Below are positions 7,697-15,251 of a DNA stretch of 64,000 bases, piece after piece. Under the pieces are notes generated by a model. The model saw only the letters and a list, made by a program, of their open reading frames with translations. It was not told the origin of the DNA and did no database searches. This DNA comes from JAEDES01 sp964616405. GTDB taxonomy: Bacteria; Bacillota_I; Bacilli_A; RF39; UBA660. Location of the stretch: assembly GCA_964616405.1 (NCBI GenBank), contig CAZTRE010000003.1, positions 3,531 to 67,530 of the forward strand. Reading direction: 5' to 3'. The stretch's first letter is position 1; each line of letters starts with the position of its first letter. Both the position numbers and the translations under genes were made by a program.

Positions 7697-9427
7697 ATGA
7701 AAAGTTTAAAAGAATTTAAACCTCTGTGGAAATTAATTAAAGAAGAAAAAGTAAAGTTAATTATTGCGAGTATTTTAATACTTATTGCTGGTATAGCCGA
7801 AATTGCAACTGGCTATTTAAATGGTTCAGCTGTTGAAGCTATAACTAATATGGCTCTAAAAAGAGCTTTTATATATTTGCTTATCTATTTGATAGTAGAA
7901 TTAGTAATTGGCGCTTATATATCAAATATATCTAGCTCAATGCTTCAAAAAATAGAAAGTAAGTTAACTAGAAAACTGGGATATTATACTTATAGTAAAG
8001 CTCTAAATCTGCCATCATATGCCTATGAAGAAAAAACATCAGGAGAAATAACAAACAGAATTATAAATGATGCAGATTCTTTAAGTTTTACATTTGGACA
8101 ATTACTTGATGCCATGGCATCACTTATTGGCTCAGTAGTAGTAATGATATATATTTTCATAAATTCATGGATTATTTCCATAGAAATCATTTTATTTGTA
8201 ATAATACTGGCACTAATTATAAAAAAATATAATCCAATCTTAAAGAAAGCTCACAAAGATCGCAAAGAAGAACAAGATAAATTTACTTCTTTAGTTACTG
8301 AATCCATAAGAGGAATAAGAGAAATCAAAACATTAGGAATAAAAAGAAGTTTATTAACAGATATGGGTGAAATAATTAAAATGATCTTCAAGAAATCTGA
8401 AAATGAAATAGACATTCGTAAGCATTTTAATTTATTAACCCAAGTATTAAAGGGATTTTTAGAAGTTGGTGTTTTTATTACTTGTGTAATCTTGCTTTAT
8501 TATAAGCAAATTTCATTAACATTTTTTATTGCCATGACTTACTATGTTTATAGATACATGTGGTTAATTGAAAATTTCAACAATCTAACTCAAACATATC
8601 AAAAACTGGTAGTCTCATTAGGCAGAGTAAATGAAATATTAGAAAATAGATTATATGAAGATGAGAAATTTGGTTCAATCAATTACAAATCTATAAATGG
8701 TGTAATTGAATTCAAAGATTTAACCTTTGGTTATCCGAATGAAAAAATTACATTAAAGAATTTTAATCTAAAAATAGAACCACACAAAAAGATTGCTATA
8801 GTTGGGAAATCTGGTCAAGGCAAATCTACATTATTTAATCTAATAACTAGAATATTTGATCCCCTTGAAGGAGAAATCTTACTTGATGGTATAGATATTA
8901 AAGATTTAAGTGAAGATTCTCTACGTCAAAATATTTCAATAATTAGACAAGAACCATTTATTTTCAATAGAACAATTAAAGAGAATTTCAAGTTACTAAA
9001 TTCAAAAATCCCACTAGCGACCATAAGAAAATATACAAAATTGGCCTATCTTGATGACTATATTATGTCACTTCCAAAGAAATATGATACCCTTATAGGA
9101 GAAAGTGGTGTTAACCTATCAGGCGGCCAAAAACAGCGTTTATCAATTGCGAGAACTTTAGCTAAAGAAAGTAAAGTTGTTTTATTTGACGAGGCAACTT
9201 CAGCTTTAGATAACGATTCCCAAAATTACATAAAACAAGCAATTGATAATCTTGTAGAAGACCACACCGTTGTAATAGTAGCTCATAGACTTTCAACTAT
9301 AGTAGATGCTGACATAATCCATATTGTTGATGAAGGACAAATTATCGCATCAGGTACGCATGAAGAATTATTAAAAACAAACCAAATATACAAAAATCTT
9401 TACGAAACTGAATCTTTAAATTCATAA
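7697..9427 (+). CDS. ABC exporter, fused membrane and ATPase domains
   Basis: This 576-residue half-transporter has a six-helix membrane domain (about 15-315) followed by an ATPase domain. Walker A is GKSGQGKST (370-378), the signature is LSGGQ (474-478), Walker B is VVLFDEATSALD and the H-loop is VAHRLST. It belongs to the multidrug/lipid/peptide exporter group (MsbA/LmrA/BmrA type). Substrate cannot be read from sequence. No second half-transporter is next to it, so a homodimer is expected. AGGAGG (7687-7692) sets the start. It is preceded by a leader peptide and an attenuator-like hairpin and ends in a strong terminator, so it is a stand-alone regulated unit. Confidence 0.9.
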   Translation: MKSLKEFKPLWKLIKEEKVKLIIASILILIAGIAEIATGYLNGSAVEAITNMALKRAFIYLLIYLIVELVIGAYISNISSSMLQKIESKLTRKLGYYTYSKALNLPSYAYEEKTSGEITNRIINDADSLSFTFGQLLDAMASLIGSVVVMIYIFINSWIISIEIILFVIILALIIKKYNPILKKAHKDRKEEQDKFTSLVTESIRGIREIKTLGIKRSLLTDMGEIIKMIFKKSENEIDIRKHFNLLTQVLKGFLEVGVFITCVILLYYKQISLTFFIAMTYYVYRYMWLIENFNNLTQTYQKLVVSLGRVNEILENRLYEDEKFGSINYKSINGVIEFKDLTFGYPNEKITLKNFNLKIEPHKKIAIVGKSGQGKSTLFNLITRIFDPLEGEILLDGIDIKDLSEDSLRQNISIIRQEPFIFNRTIKENFKLLNSKIPLATIRKYTKLAYLDDYIMSLPKKYDTLIGESGVNLSGGQKQRLSIARTLAKESKVVLFDEATSALDNDSQNYIKQAIDNLVEDHTVVIVAHRLSTIVDADIIHIVDEGQIIASGTHEELLKTNQIYKNLYETESLNS

Positions 9428-9440
9428 GTAGTTTTACTAC

Positions 9441-9467
9441 AAAAGGAACATAATTAGTTCCTTTTTT
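9441..9467 (+). terminator. Terminator after the ABC exporter
   Basis: AAAAGGAAC (9441-9449) pairs with GTTCCTTTT (9457-9465), followed by T. The -35 of the next promoter begins two bases later. Confidence 0.85.
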
Positions 9468-9468
9468 G

Positions 9469-9497
9469 TTGCAATTTTAAAATATTTAATATATACT
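9469..9497 (+). promoter_or_regulatory. Promoter of the Fur/PerR-rubrerythrin operon
   Basis: TTGCAA (9469-9474), 17 nt, TATACT (9492-9497). The operator palindrome starts three bases downstream. Confidence 0.8.
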
Positions 9498-9499
9498 TA

Positions 9500-9518
9500 A
9501 ATAGTAATCATTACTATT
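9500..9518 (+). promoter_or_regulatory. Fur/PerR-type operator
   Basis: A perfect 9-1-9 inverted repeat, AATAGTAAT-C-ATTACTATT, sits between the -10 box and the regulator's ribosome binding site. Size and A/T-rich symmetry resemble Fur/PerR boxes. The position would allow autorepression of the regulator and rubrerythrin. Confidence 0.7.
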
Positions 9519-9530
9519 AAGGAGAAGGTT

Positions 9531-9908
9531 ATGCGTAATACTAAACAGAAACAATTAGTATATGAAATTGTAAATTCTAGTTATAATCATTTAACTGCAA
9601 ATGAAATATATGATCAGGCTAGACAAACAATAGCTAATATTAGTTTGGGAACTGTTTATAGAATTTTAAATGACTTAGCAGATAATCGTAAGATTCTAAG
9701 AATTACTACAAAGTCTGGTATTGATCATTTTGATCGTCTTGATGAAGAAAATCATCAACATTTTATATGTAATGACTGTGGTAAAATAGTGGATGTTTTT
9801 CATACTGATTTTTCTTATCGGGATGAAGAATTAAAAGATTATCAAATAGACAACGTAAAAATAACTTTTACCGGATTATGCGATGATTGTTTGAAAGGAA
9901 GGAAATAA
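9531..9908 (+). CDS. Fur-family metalloregulator, probably PerR-type
   Basis: This 125-residue repressor has an N-terminal winged helix (about 1-75) and a C-terminal dimer/metal domain. The structural zinc site is C80-x2-C83 and C117-x2-C120. The regulatory-metal region GIDHFDRLDEENHQHF is rich in His/Asp as in PerR. Co-transcription with rubrerythrin and a neighbouring superoxide reductase favour peroxide sensing over iron homeostasis, but PerR and Fur cannot be separated with certainty here. A palindromic operator lies in its own leader. The next gene starts three bases downstream. Confidence 0.88.
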   Translation: MRNTKQKQLVYEIVNSSYNHLTANEIYDQARQTIANISLGTVYRILNDLADNRKILRITTKSGIDHFDRLDEENHQHFICNDCGKIVDVFHTDFSYRDEELKDYQIDNVKITFTGLCDDCLKGRK

Positions 9909-9911
9909 AAT

Positions 9912-10451
9912 ATGGAATTAAAAGGATCAAAAACTGAACAAAACTTAATGGCAGCTTTTGCTGGAGAATCACAAGCAAGAAATAAATATACTTATTTCGC
10001 AAGTAAAGCTAAGAAAGATGGTTATGAACAAATCGCTGCTATCTTTGAAGAAACTGCAAACAACGAAAAAGAGCATGCTAAAATGTGGTTTAAAGAGCTT
10101 AATGACGGAGAAATACCATCAACAGAAAAAAATCTATTAGCTGCAGCTGAAGGTGAAAACTACGAATGGACAGATATGTATGATGAATTCGCTAAAGTTG
10201 CTGATGAAGAAGGATTCAAAGCTATCGCTGCTAAATTCAGAGCAGTTGCTGCCATTGAAAAAGAACATGAAGAAAGATATAGAAAATTACTTAAAAATAT
10301 TGAAGACAAGGTTGTATTCAGTAAAGATGAAGATGCAATCTGGATTTGTAGAAACTGTGGTCATGTAGTAGTAGGAAAACAAGCTCCACAAGTTTGTCCA
10401 GTATGTGCTCATCCACAAAGCTATTTTGAATTAAGAAGCCAAAATTATTAA
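9912..10451 (+). CDS. Rubrerythrin
   Basis: This 179-residue protein reduces hydrogen peroxide in anaerobes. The N-terminal diiron four-helix domain shows the ligand motifs AGESQARNKY, NNEKEHAKMW and IEKEHEERY. The C-terminal rubredoxin domain has WICRNCGH and QVCPVCAH, which bind one iron through four Cys. It follows the Fur/PerR gene by three bases with a GAAAGGAAGG ribosome binding site, so it is under the same operator. A terminator closes the operon. Confidence 0.95.
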   Translation: MELKGSKTEQNLMAAFAGESQARNKYTYFASKAKKDGYEQIAAIFEETANNEKEHAKMWFKELNDGEIPSTEKNLLAAAEGENYEWTDMYDEFAKVADEEGFKAIAAKFRAVAAIEKEHEERYRKLLKNIEDKVVFSKDEDAIWICRNCGHVVVGKQAPQVCPVCAHPQSYFELRSQNY

Positions 10452-10464
10452 TTAAAAAAATATT

Positions 10465-10488
10465 AAAGAGAAGCAATTCTCTTTTTTT
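10465..10488 (+). terminator. Terminator after rubrerythrin
   Basis: AAAGAGAA (10465-10472), GCAA loop, TTCTCTTT (10477-10484) and further T. Confidence 0.85.
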
Positions 10489-10551
10489 ATGCCAAAACTA
10501 GTCAATATCGCGCAATTTCTTTGATTTTTAATGGATCCAAGTTATTAAATG

Positions 10552-10580
10552 TTTACATTTCATACATTTTATGGTAAAAT
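10552..10580 (+). promoter_or_regulatory. Promoter of the 10607 gene
   Basis: TTTACA (10552-10557), 17 nt, TAAAAT (10575-10580), about 27 nt before the start codon. Confidence 0.7.
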
Positions 10581-10606
10581 AGCACTCAATAAAGAGGGGG
10601 ATTATT

Positions 10607-11371
10607 ATGGAAAGGATAAACTTAAATCAGCATTTATTCCATGGATTAGTGCCTTGGAAAAGCTATTTCTATCATGAAAAGTACATAGACTCAGCAGAAG
10701 TGTTACAAAAAATTTTAAATACCGGTTTAATCGCTTCTAACAAAATTTTAAAAGATATTTTATCTGATGAAGAATATACATTATTAAATATGAAAAGAGT
10801 AATGACTTGGAATAAAGATGACTATGTGTCAATTGTCCCAACCATTCATCCTGAGATTGAAGGAATTCATTCGGCTTTAGAAGATTTTACTTATCTTCAA
10901 GAAGATTCTAAAGGACTAGCATATAACTTTTATGTGAAAGGATATCCATCGATTGTATTGGATTCTAAATTATTGAAAGAATTGGAAGTTAATGAAGATC
11001 AAGGACCATGTATGATTGATGAAATTCAAATTAAAGATAGAATTCCTAGTAATTATTTTGTTGGAGTGACTCTTCCAGACGTGCCAGACTTTGATTCGTT
11101 TTTTGAATATATGAACTTAGTAAATTCAACAGGTAATGGACAGTCACAAGTTAAATATAAGCCATGGTATGATGAGGCAAGCGAAGACTTATTTAGCTTA
11201 ACAGAAGAAGAATTTGTCTGTAAATACTATAAGCCAGTTATGTCATTTGAAGATGTATTAAGAAAAACACATTCAAATTTAAAATTATATAATGTTGATA
11301 CCGGAATTCAAATTCCATCATCGTTAGATAAAATGAGAGAAGTAGAAAAGGTTAAGAAAAAATTAAGATAA
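10607..11371 (+). CDS. Unknown protein, faintly ADP-ribosyltransferase-like at its N-terminus
   Basis: This 254-residue soluble protein has a good AGAGGGGG ribosome binding site and its own promoter. The N-terminus contains LFHGLVPWKS and, some 25 residues on, ILNTGLIASNK. A His-Gly followed by an I-x-x-x-G-L-x-x-S stretch is seen in ADP-ribosyltransferase and RNA 2'-phosphotransferase folds, but I cannot confirm the remaining motifs. No membrane segments or signal peptide are seen. It stands alone between rubrerythrin and the convergent superoxide reductase genes. Function unknown. Confidence 0.5.
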   Translation: MERINLNQHLFHGLVPWKSYFYHEKYIDSAEVLQKILNTGLIASNKILKDILSDEEYTLLNMKRVMTWNKDDYVSIVPTIHPEIEGIHSALEDFTYLQEDSKGLAYNFYVKGYPSIVLDSKLLKELEVNEDQGPCMIDEIQIKDRIPSNYFVGVTLPDVPDFDSFFEYMNLVNSTGNGQSQVKYKPWYDEASEDLFSLTEEEFVCKYYKPVMSFEDVLRKTHSNLKLYNVDTGIQIPSSLDKMREVEKVKKKLR

Positions 11372-11492
11372 TTTAATTTGATTTTTTATAATTATCTATT
11401 TCCTATTATGACGAAAATTTGAATGTATACATCACACTACTTACACAGGAGATGTATTTCAATACTATGCAAATTCACAATGCTTTAACTAA

Positions 11493-11521
11493 AAAAGGAG
11501 ATATCGCGTATCTCCTTTTAT
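11493..11521. terminator. Bidirectional terminator, 11-bp perfect stem
   Basis: AAAAGGAGATA (11493-11503) pairs with TATCTCCTTTT (11509-11519) around TCGCG, with T runs on both strands. It ends the desulfoferrodoxin transcript on minus and probably the 10607 transcript on plus. The stretch 11372-11490 holds nothing else recognisable. Confidence 0.85.
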
Positions 11522-11534
11522 ATATAGTATTTAC

Positions 11535-11912
11535 TTATTCAACGCTCTTTTTCCATAATCCATGCTTGTTACAATAAGAATAAATAATACTTCCCTTAGT
11601 ATATGGAACTACAAGTTCTAAATCATCCCCAGCATTAAAGAATTTTTCAATATTTCCTGTTTCAGTTTTGACTAAAATCCATTCAATATAATGGTCTTCA
11701 TCCATAACATGATTTACTGTGATATGCATTTCATCCCCAATTACTTTATAATTTGGTATATGTTTTTCAAAAGCTGCATCAACAGAATTGGCTTTTACTT
11801 CCATCATCTGTTCTCCGCAACAAGTAATACCACAATCTTTGCACGCACAATCAACAATAACTTTTACCAAACTTCCACATTTTAAACACTTTTTAAGTTT
11901 TAACTCGGTCAT
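11535..11912 (-). CDS. Desulfoferrodoxin (superoxide reductase)
   Basis: This 125-residue protein reduces superoxide to peroxide without making oxygen. The N-terminal desulforedoxin domain has CLKCG and CC Cys pairs (residues about 9-32). The C-terminal neelaredoxin domain has the His and Cys iron ligands in KHIPNY, VNHVMDEDHYIEW and SYCNKHGLW. The peroxide product would suit the nearby rubrerythrin. Its ATG overlaps the stop of the upstream ArsC-like gene by one base, and AAAGGAGG gives the start. Confidence 0.93.
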   Translation of the reverse strand: MTELKLKKCLKCGSLVKVIVDCACKDCGITCCGEQMMEVKANSVDAAFEKHIPNYKVIGDEMHITVNHVMDEDHYIEWILVKTETGNIEKFFNAGDDLELVVPYTKGSIIYSYCNKHGLWKKSVE

Positions 11913-12268
11913 TATAATTCCTCCTTTAATTTAATCCACTCATTTTCTCTAAAACCAATAAGTATAAAGTCATTACCTACCAGTAAGGGTCTCTTAATAA
12001 GCATACCATCACTAGCAAGTAAATCAAACTGTTCTTCCACAGTCATTGTGGAAAGTTTATCTTTTAAATTTAATTCTTTATACTTCATCCCACTTGTATT
12101 AAATAATTTTTTAATTGGTATATTAAATTGTTTTTTCCACGCTTTAAGTTCTTTTGCAGTAGGTGTTTCATTCACAATATTTCTATCAATAAAATCAATA
12201 TTTTTGCTTTCTAAAAAAGCCTTTGCCTTCTTACAAGTAGAACATTTTGGATATTCAATAAACTGCAT
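11912..12268 (-). CDS. ArsC/Spx-family thioredoxin-fold protein (YusI-like)
   Basis: This 118-residue protein has an N-terminal CSTC redox pair (YPKCSTCKKA) and the family ending RPLLVGNDFILIGFRENEW. The arsenate reductase catalytic Cys is kept, but the sequence is closest to the YusI/Spx-like branch, whose members include glutaredoxin-type reductases and stress regulators. Actual arsenate reduction is unproven. It is the first gene of a two-gene minus-strand operon with desulfoferrodoxin, which suggests a role in oxidative or thiol stress. AAGGAGATG precedes the start. Confidence 0.85.
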   Translation of the reverse strand: MQFIEYPKCSTCKKAKAFLESKNIDFIDRNIVNETPTAKELKAWKKQFNIPIKKLFNTSGMKYKELNLKDKLSTMTVEEQFDLLASDGMLIKRPLLVGNDFILIGFRENEWIKLKEEL

Positions 12269-12391
12269 TATATCATCTCCTTAATAATGAATTTTTCTAT
12301 AACATTATAATAACATAATTGTGTATTACCTCGCAAATAAATAAAGTATGTAAATAACGTCACAAAACATTTTTTCTTTATAATAAATAGT

Positions 12392-12420
12392 TTGTTTTCT
12401 TATAAAGTAAGTGTTAGAAT
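12392..12420 (+). promoter_or_regulatory. uvrB promoter
   Basis: TTGTTT (12392-12397), 17 nt, TAGAAT (12415-12420). The transcript would include a 29-codon open frame before uvrB. I see no SOS-box-like palindrome that I can call. Confidence 0.65.
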
Positions 12421-12454
12421 AAAAATGTAATATTTAGAAAGTTTATTAATTAAT

Positions 12455-12544
12455 ATGAATGAAAATGTAAGAGAAGTTTTAGGAAATTTAGGAGTAGCTA
12501 GTGTACCGGCATTTAAGAATGCAGTAGTTCCGCAAAAGCAATAG
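12455..12544 (+). CDS. 29-residue open frame in the uvrB leader
   Basis: It runs from ATG 12455 to TAG 12542-12544, ending 14 bases before the uvrB ATG, and the product ends VVPQKQ. The ribosome binding site is weak (TTTAGAAAG). It lies wholly inside the predicted uvrB mRNA leader and could couple translation into uvrB or be chance. Confidence 0.35.
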   Translation: MNENVREVLGNLGVASVPAFKNAVVPQKQ

Positions 12545-12558
12545 AATAGGAGATTTAA

Positions 12559-14520
12559 ATGAACGAAAGTGTTTTCAATTTAGTATCAAAATATACTCCA
12601 TCAGGAGATCAACCCACAGCAATCGCAGCGCTAGTCCAGGGGATAAAAGATGGTAAAAAAGAGCAAGTATTACTTGGTGCCACAGGAACAGGTAAAACTT
12701 TTACTATTGCCAATGTAATTAAAGAAGTAGGCAAAAAGACTTTAGTTTTAGCCCACAACAAGACTTTAGCAGGACAATTATACTCAGAACTTAAGGAGCT
12801 TTTCCCAAATAACCGGGTGGAATACTTTGTATCATATTATGACTATTATCAGCCAGAGGCCTATGTTCCATCAACAGATACTTATATTGAAAAAGACTCA
12901 TCAATCAATGATGAAATTGATGAATTGCGTCATGCCGCAACAAGTGCTCTATTATCAAGAGATGATGTCATTGTTGTAGCCAGTGTTTCTTGTATTTATG
13001 GTATTGGAGAAGTCGAAGAATACAAGAATAAAATGTTGACCCTTTCAGTAGGAGACACAGTAAAACGTAATCAGGTTTTAGCAAAATTAGTAGAAATGTT
13101 GTATGAAAGAAACGACCTAGATTTTAAAAGAGGAACTTTTAGAGTCCGTGGGGATGTTTTAGAAATTATCCCTGCATACCAAAAAACAACAGGTTATAGA
13201 ATTGAATTTTTTGACGATGAAATAGATAGAATTAGCGAAATTGATACCTTAACCGGCGTAATACTTGAAAATAAAAAAAATATTAGTCTTTTCCCCGCTA
13301 GCCATTTCGTTGTAAGTGATGAAAAATTAAAAGAAGCAATTGTCAGAATTAAAGAGGAACTAAAAGACCGGTTAGAAGAATTGAAATCCGATAATAAGCT
13401 TTTAGCTGCCGAACGACTAGAACAAAGAACTAATTATGACTTAGAAATGTTAGAAGAGACAGGCTTTTGTTCTGGAATAGAAAACTATTCTGCACCTATG
13501 GCCGGTAGAAAACCAGGTGAAACTCCTGTAACATTAATGGACTTCTTTGGTGATGATTATTTATTAGTAGTTGATGAATCTCACGTCACCCTTCCACAAG
13601 TTAGAGGAATGTATAATGGAGATAGGGCGAGAAAAATGAACCTTGTTGAGTATGGTTTCCGTCTTCCAAGCGCCTTAGATAATAGACCATTAAAATTTGA
13701 TGAATTTACTAAAAAAATTCATCAAGCTATCTATGTATCCGCAACACCAGGAGAATATGAATTAGAAAGAACCAATAATGTCTTTGCGGAACAAATTATT
13801 CGGCCGACTGGACTTCTTGATCCGACAATCGAAGTTAGAAAAACCGAAGGTCAAATTGATGATTTAGTTGGTGAAATAAAGGACCGTATAGAAAAAGACG
13901 AAAGAGTCTTGGTAACAACACTAACAATTAGAATGGCCGAAGAGTTATCAAACTATTTAAAAGAATTAGATATTAAAGTTGCATACTTACATTCTGAAGT
14001 AAAAACACTTGAACGTATGCAAATAATTCACGATTTACGTATTGGAAAATATGACGTTGTAGTAGGAATCAATTTATTACGTGAGGGAATTGATATCCCA
14101 GAAGTATCATTAATTGCCATACTAGATGCAGATAAGGAAGGCTTCTTAAGGAGTAATCGCAGTCTTATCCAAACAATTGGTCGTTGTGCTAGAAATGCCA
14201 ATGGGCATGTAATTATGTATGGTGATAAGATGACTGATTCAATGAAACAAGCCATTGATGAAACAGCTCGTCGACGTGCTATTCAAGAAAAATATAATGC
14301 AGATCATGGAATTATTCCAAAGACAATATCTAAAGAAATTAGAGAAGTTATTAGTAATGTTGCCACTGATGATACTAAGAAAACTAAGAAACCAACTAAG
14401 AAAGAACTTGCTAAGACTATGGAAATTTTAGAACAAGAAATGCGTGAAGCTGCTAAAAACTTAGATTTCGAACGTGCAATGGAACTAAGAGATATATTAT
14501 TTGAAATGAAATCACAATAG
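12559..14520 (+). CDS. uvrB: Excinuclease ABC subunit B
   Basis: This 653-residue DNA-damage helicase is loaded by UvrA and recruits UvrC in nucleotide excision repair. Walker A is GATGTGKTFT, the beta-hairpin region is YYDYYQPEAYVPSTDTYIEK, the DEAD-type box is DESH, helicase motif V is GINLLREGID, motif VI is QTIGRCARN, and the C-terminal UVR motif is at about 615-650. Length is normal. AGGAGA sets the start. Here uvrA is separated from it by two genes, whereas the two are usually adjacent in Firmicutes. Confidence 0.97.
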   Translation: MNESVFNLVSKYTPSGDQPTAIAALVQGIKDGKKEQVLLGATGTGKTFTIANVIKEVGKKTLVLAHNKTLAGQLYSELKELFPNNRVEYFVSYYDYYQPEAYVPSTDTYIEKDSSINDEIDELRHAATSALLSRDDVIVVASVSCIYGIGEVEEYKNKMLTLSVGDTVKRNQVLAKLVEMLYERNDLDFKRGTFRVRGDVLEIIPAYQKTTGYRIEFFDDEIDRISEIDTLTGVILENKKNISLFPASHFVVSDEKLKEAIVRIKEELKDRLEELKSDNKLLAAERLEQRTNYDLEMLEETGFCSGIENYSAPMAGRKPGETPVTLMDFFGDDYLLVVDESHVTLPQVRGMYNGDRARKMNLVEYGFRLPSALDNRPLKFDEFTKKIHQAIYVSATPGEYELERTNNVFAEQIIRPTGLLDPTIEVRKTEGQIDDLVGEIKDRIEKDERVLVTTLTIRMAEELSNYLKELDIKVAYLHSEVKTLERMQIIHDLRIGKYDVVVGINLLREGIDIPEVSLIAILDADKEGFLRSNRSLIQTIGRCARNANGHVIMYGDKMTDSMKQAIDETARRRAIQEKYNADHGIIPKTISKEIREVISNVATDDTKKTKKPTKKELAKTMEILEQEMREAAKNLDFERAMELRDILFEMKSQ

Positions 14521-14528
14521 GAGGAAGT

Positions 14529-15251
14529 ATGAAATTAAATGTATTTGTTTCATCTCAAAAAGATGGAATTATGTCTAAAGATAAAAAGTTCTTTCCTAAT
14601 CTGTCTAAAGAAGAAAGAGAACTTTTATATAAAACTACATTAAGTCGTTTCTTTGCTAAAAGAGATATTAATTATGATAATGTTATCATTTTATCCGATA
14701 AAAACAAAGAAATAAAGTCACGTGTAGTAACATCAACAACTAAAAAAGTAAAAGAAGCGATTCTTCTATTAAAAGATACTACTAAAAATTTATGTATTGC
14801 TGCCGAAACTAATGATTATCCAATTATCATTGCTTCTGCTAAAAACCAAAAGAATCATTCAGTCGTAGCTGTAGCACAAGGAACACCTGAAAATTTAAAC
14901 AATGATCTTCTTCATGAAATAATAGAAAGTTTGATTAAAGAAACAAATGCTGCGCCATTTGAAATGACCTTCTATATTGGGGCTTGCCCCGACAAAGAAA
15001 AATTCATTATTGACAAAACTATTATTACAAATGATTATATTTGGAAAGACGCAGTAACAAAAAAGAAAAAGAATTATTATTTGGATATTAGATATGCTAT
15101 TTTTAATACCTTAGTTAAAGAAATAGTTGATCCTAATAATATTTATTTTGATAGTACTGATACAACAACAGATGATAAATATTTTTCTGCTTTTGCCAAA
15201 AAAGAAGGTAAAAATTTAGTTTGCGTGGTATATATTGATGAAGAAATTTAA
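14529..15251 (+). CDS. Divergent PgeF/YfiH-like protein lacking the metal ligands
   Basis: This 240-residue protein is laid out like the YfiH/PgeF (laccase-domain, CNF1-fold) family: TNDYPIIIA where the family has T-A-D-C-x-P, VAVAQGTPEN where it has AAHAGW-R-G, IGACPDKEKF where it has IGPCI-x-x-x-x-YEVG, and an ending DKYFSAFAKKEGKNLVCVVY like the family C-terminus. If the alignment holds, the catalytic Cys and His have become Tyr97 and Ala116, so the usual purine-nucleoside or editing activity is unlikely. The assignment is by eye and tentative. It starts eight bases after uvrB with AGGAGG, so it is in the uvrB operon. Confidence 0.45.
   Translation: MKLNVFVSSQKDGIMSKDKKFFPNLSKEERELLYKTTLSRFFAKRDINYDNVIILSDKNKEIKSRVVTSTTKKVKEAILLLKDTTKNLCIAAETNDYPIIIASAKNQKNHSVVAVAQGTPENLNNDLLHEIIESLIKETNAAPFEMTFYIGACPDKEKFIIDKTIITNDYIWKDAVTKKKKNYYLDIRYAIFNTLVKEIVDPNNIYFDSTDTTTDDKYFSAFAKKEGKNLVCVVYIDEEI

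Noticed and set aside
10153..10368. Alternative-frame ORF inside the rubrerythrin gene
   Set aside because: Rubrerythrin's motifs are intact in the main frame. The alternative product is Lys/Leu-rich and starts without a ribosome binding site.
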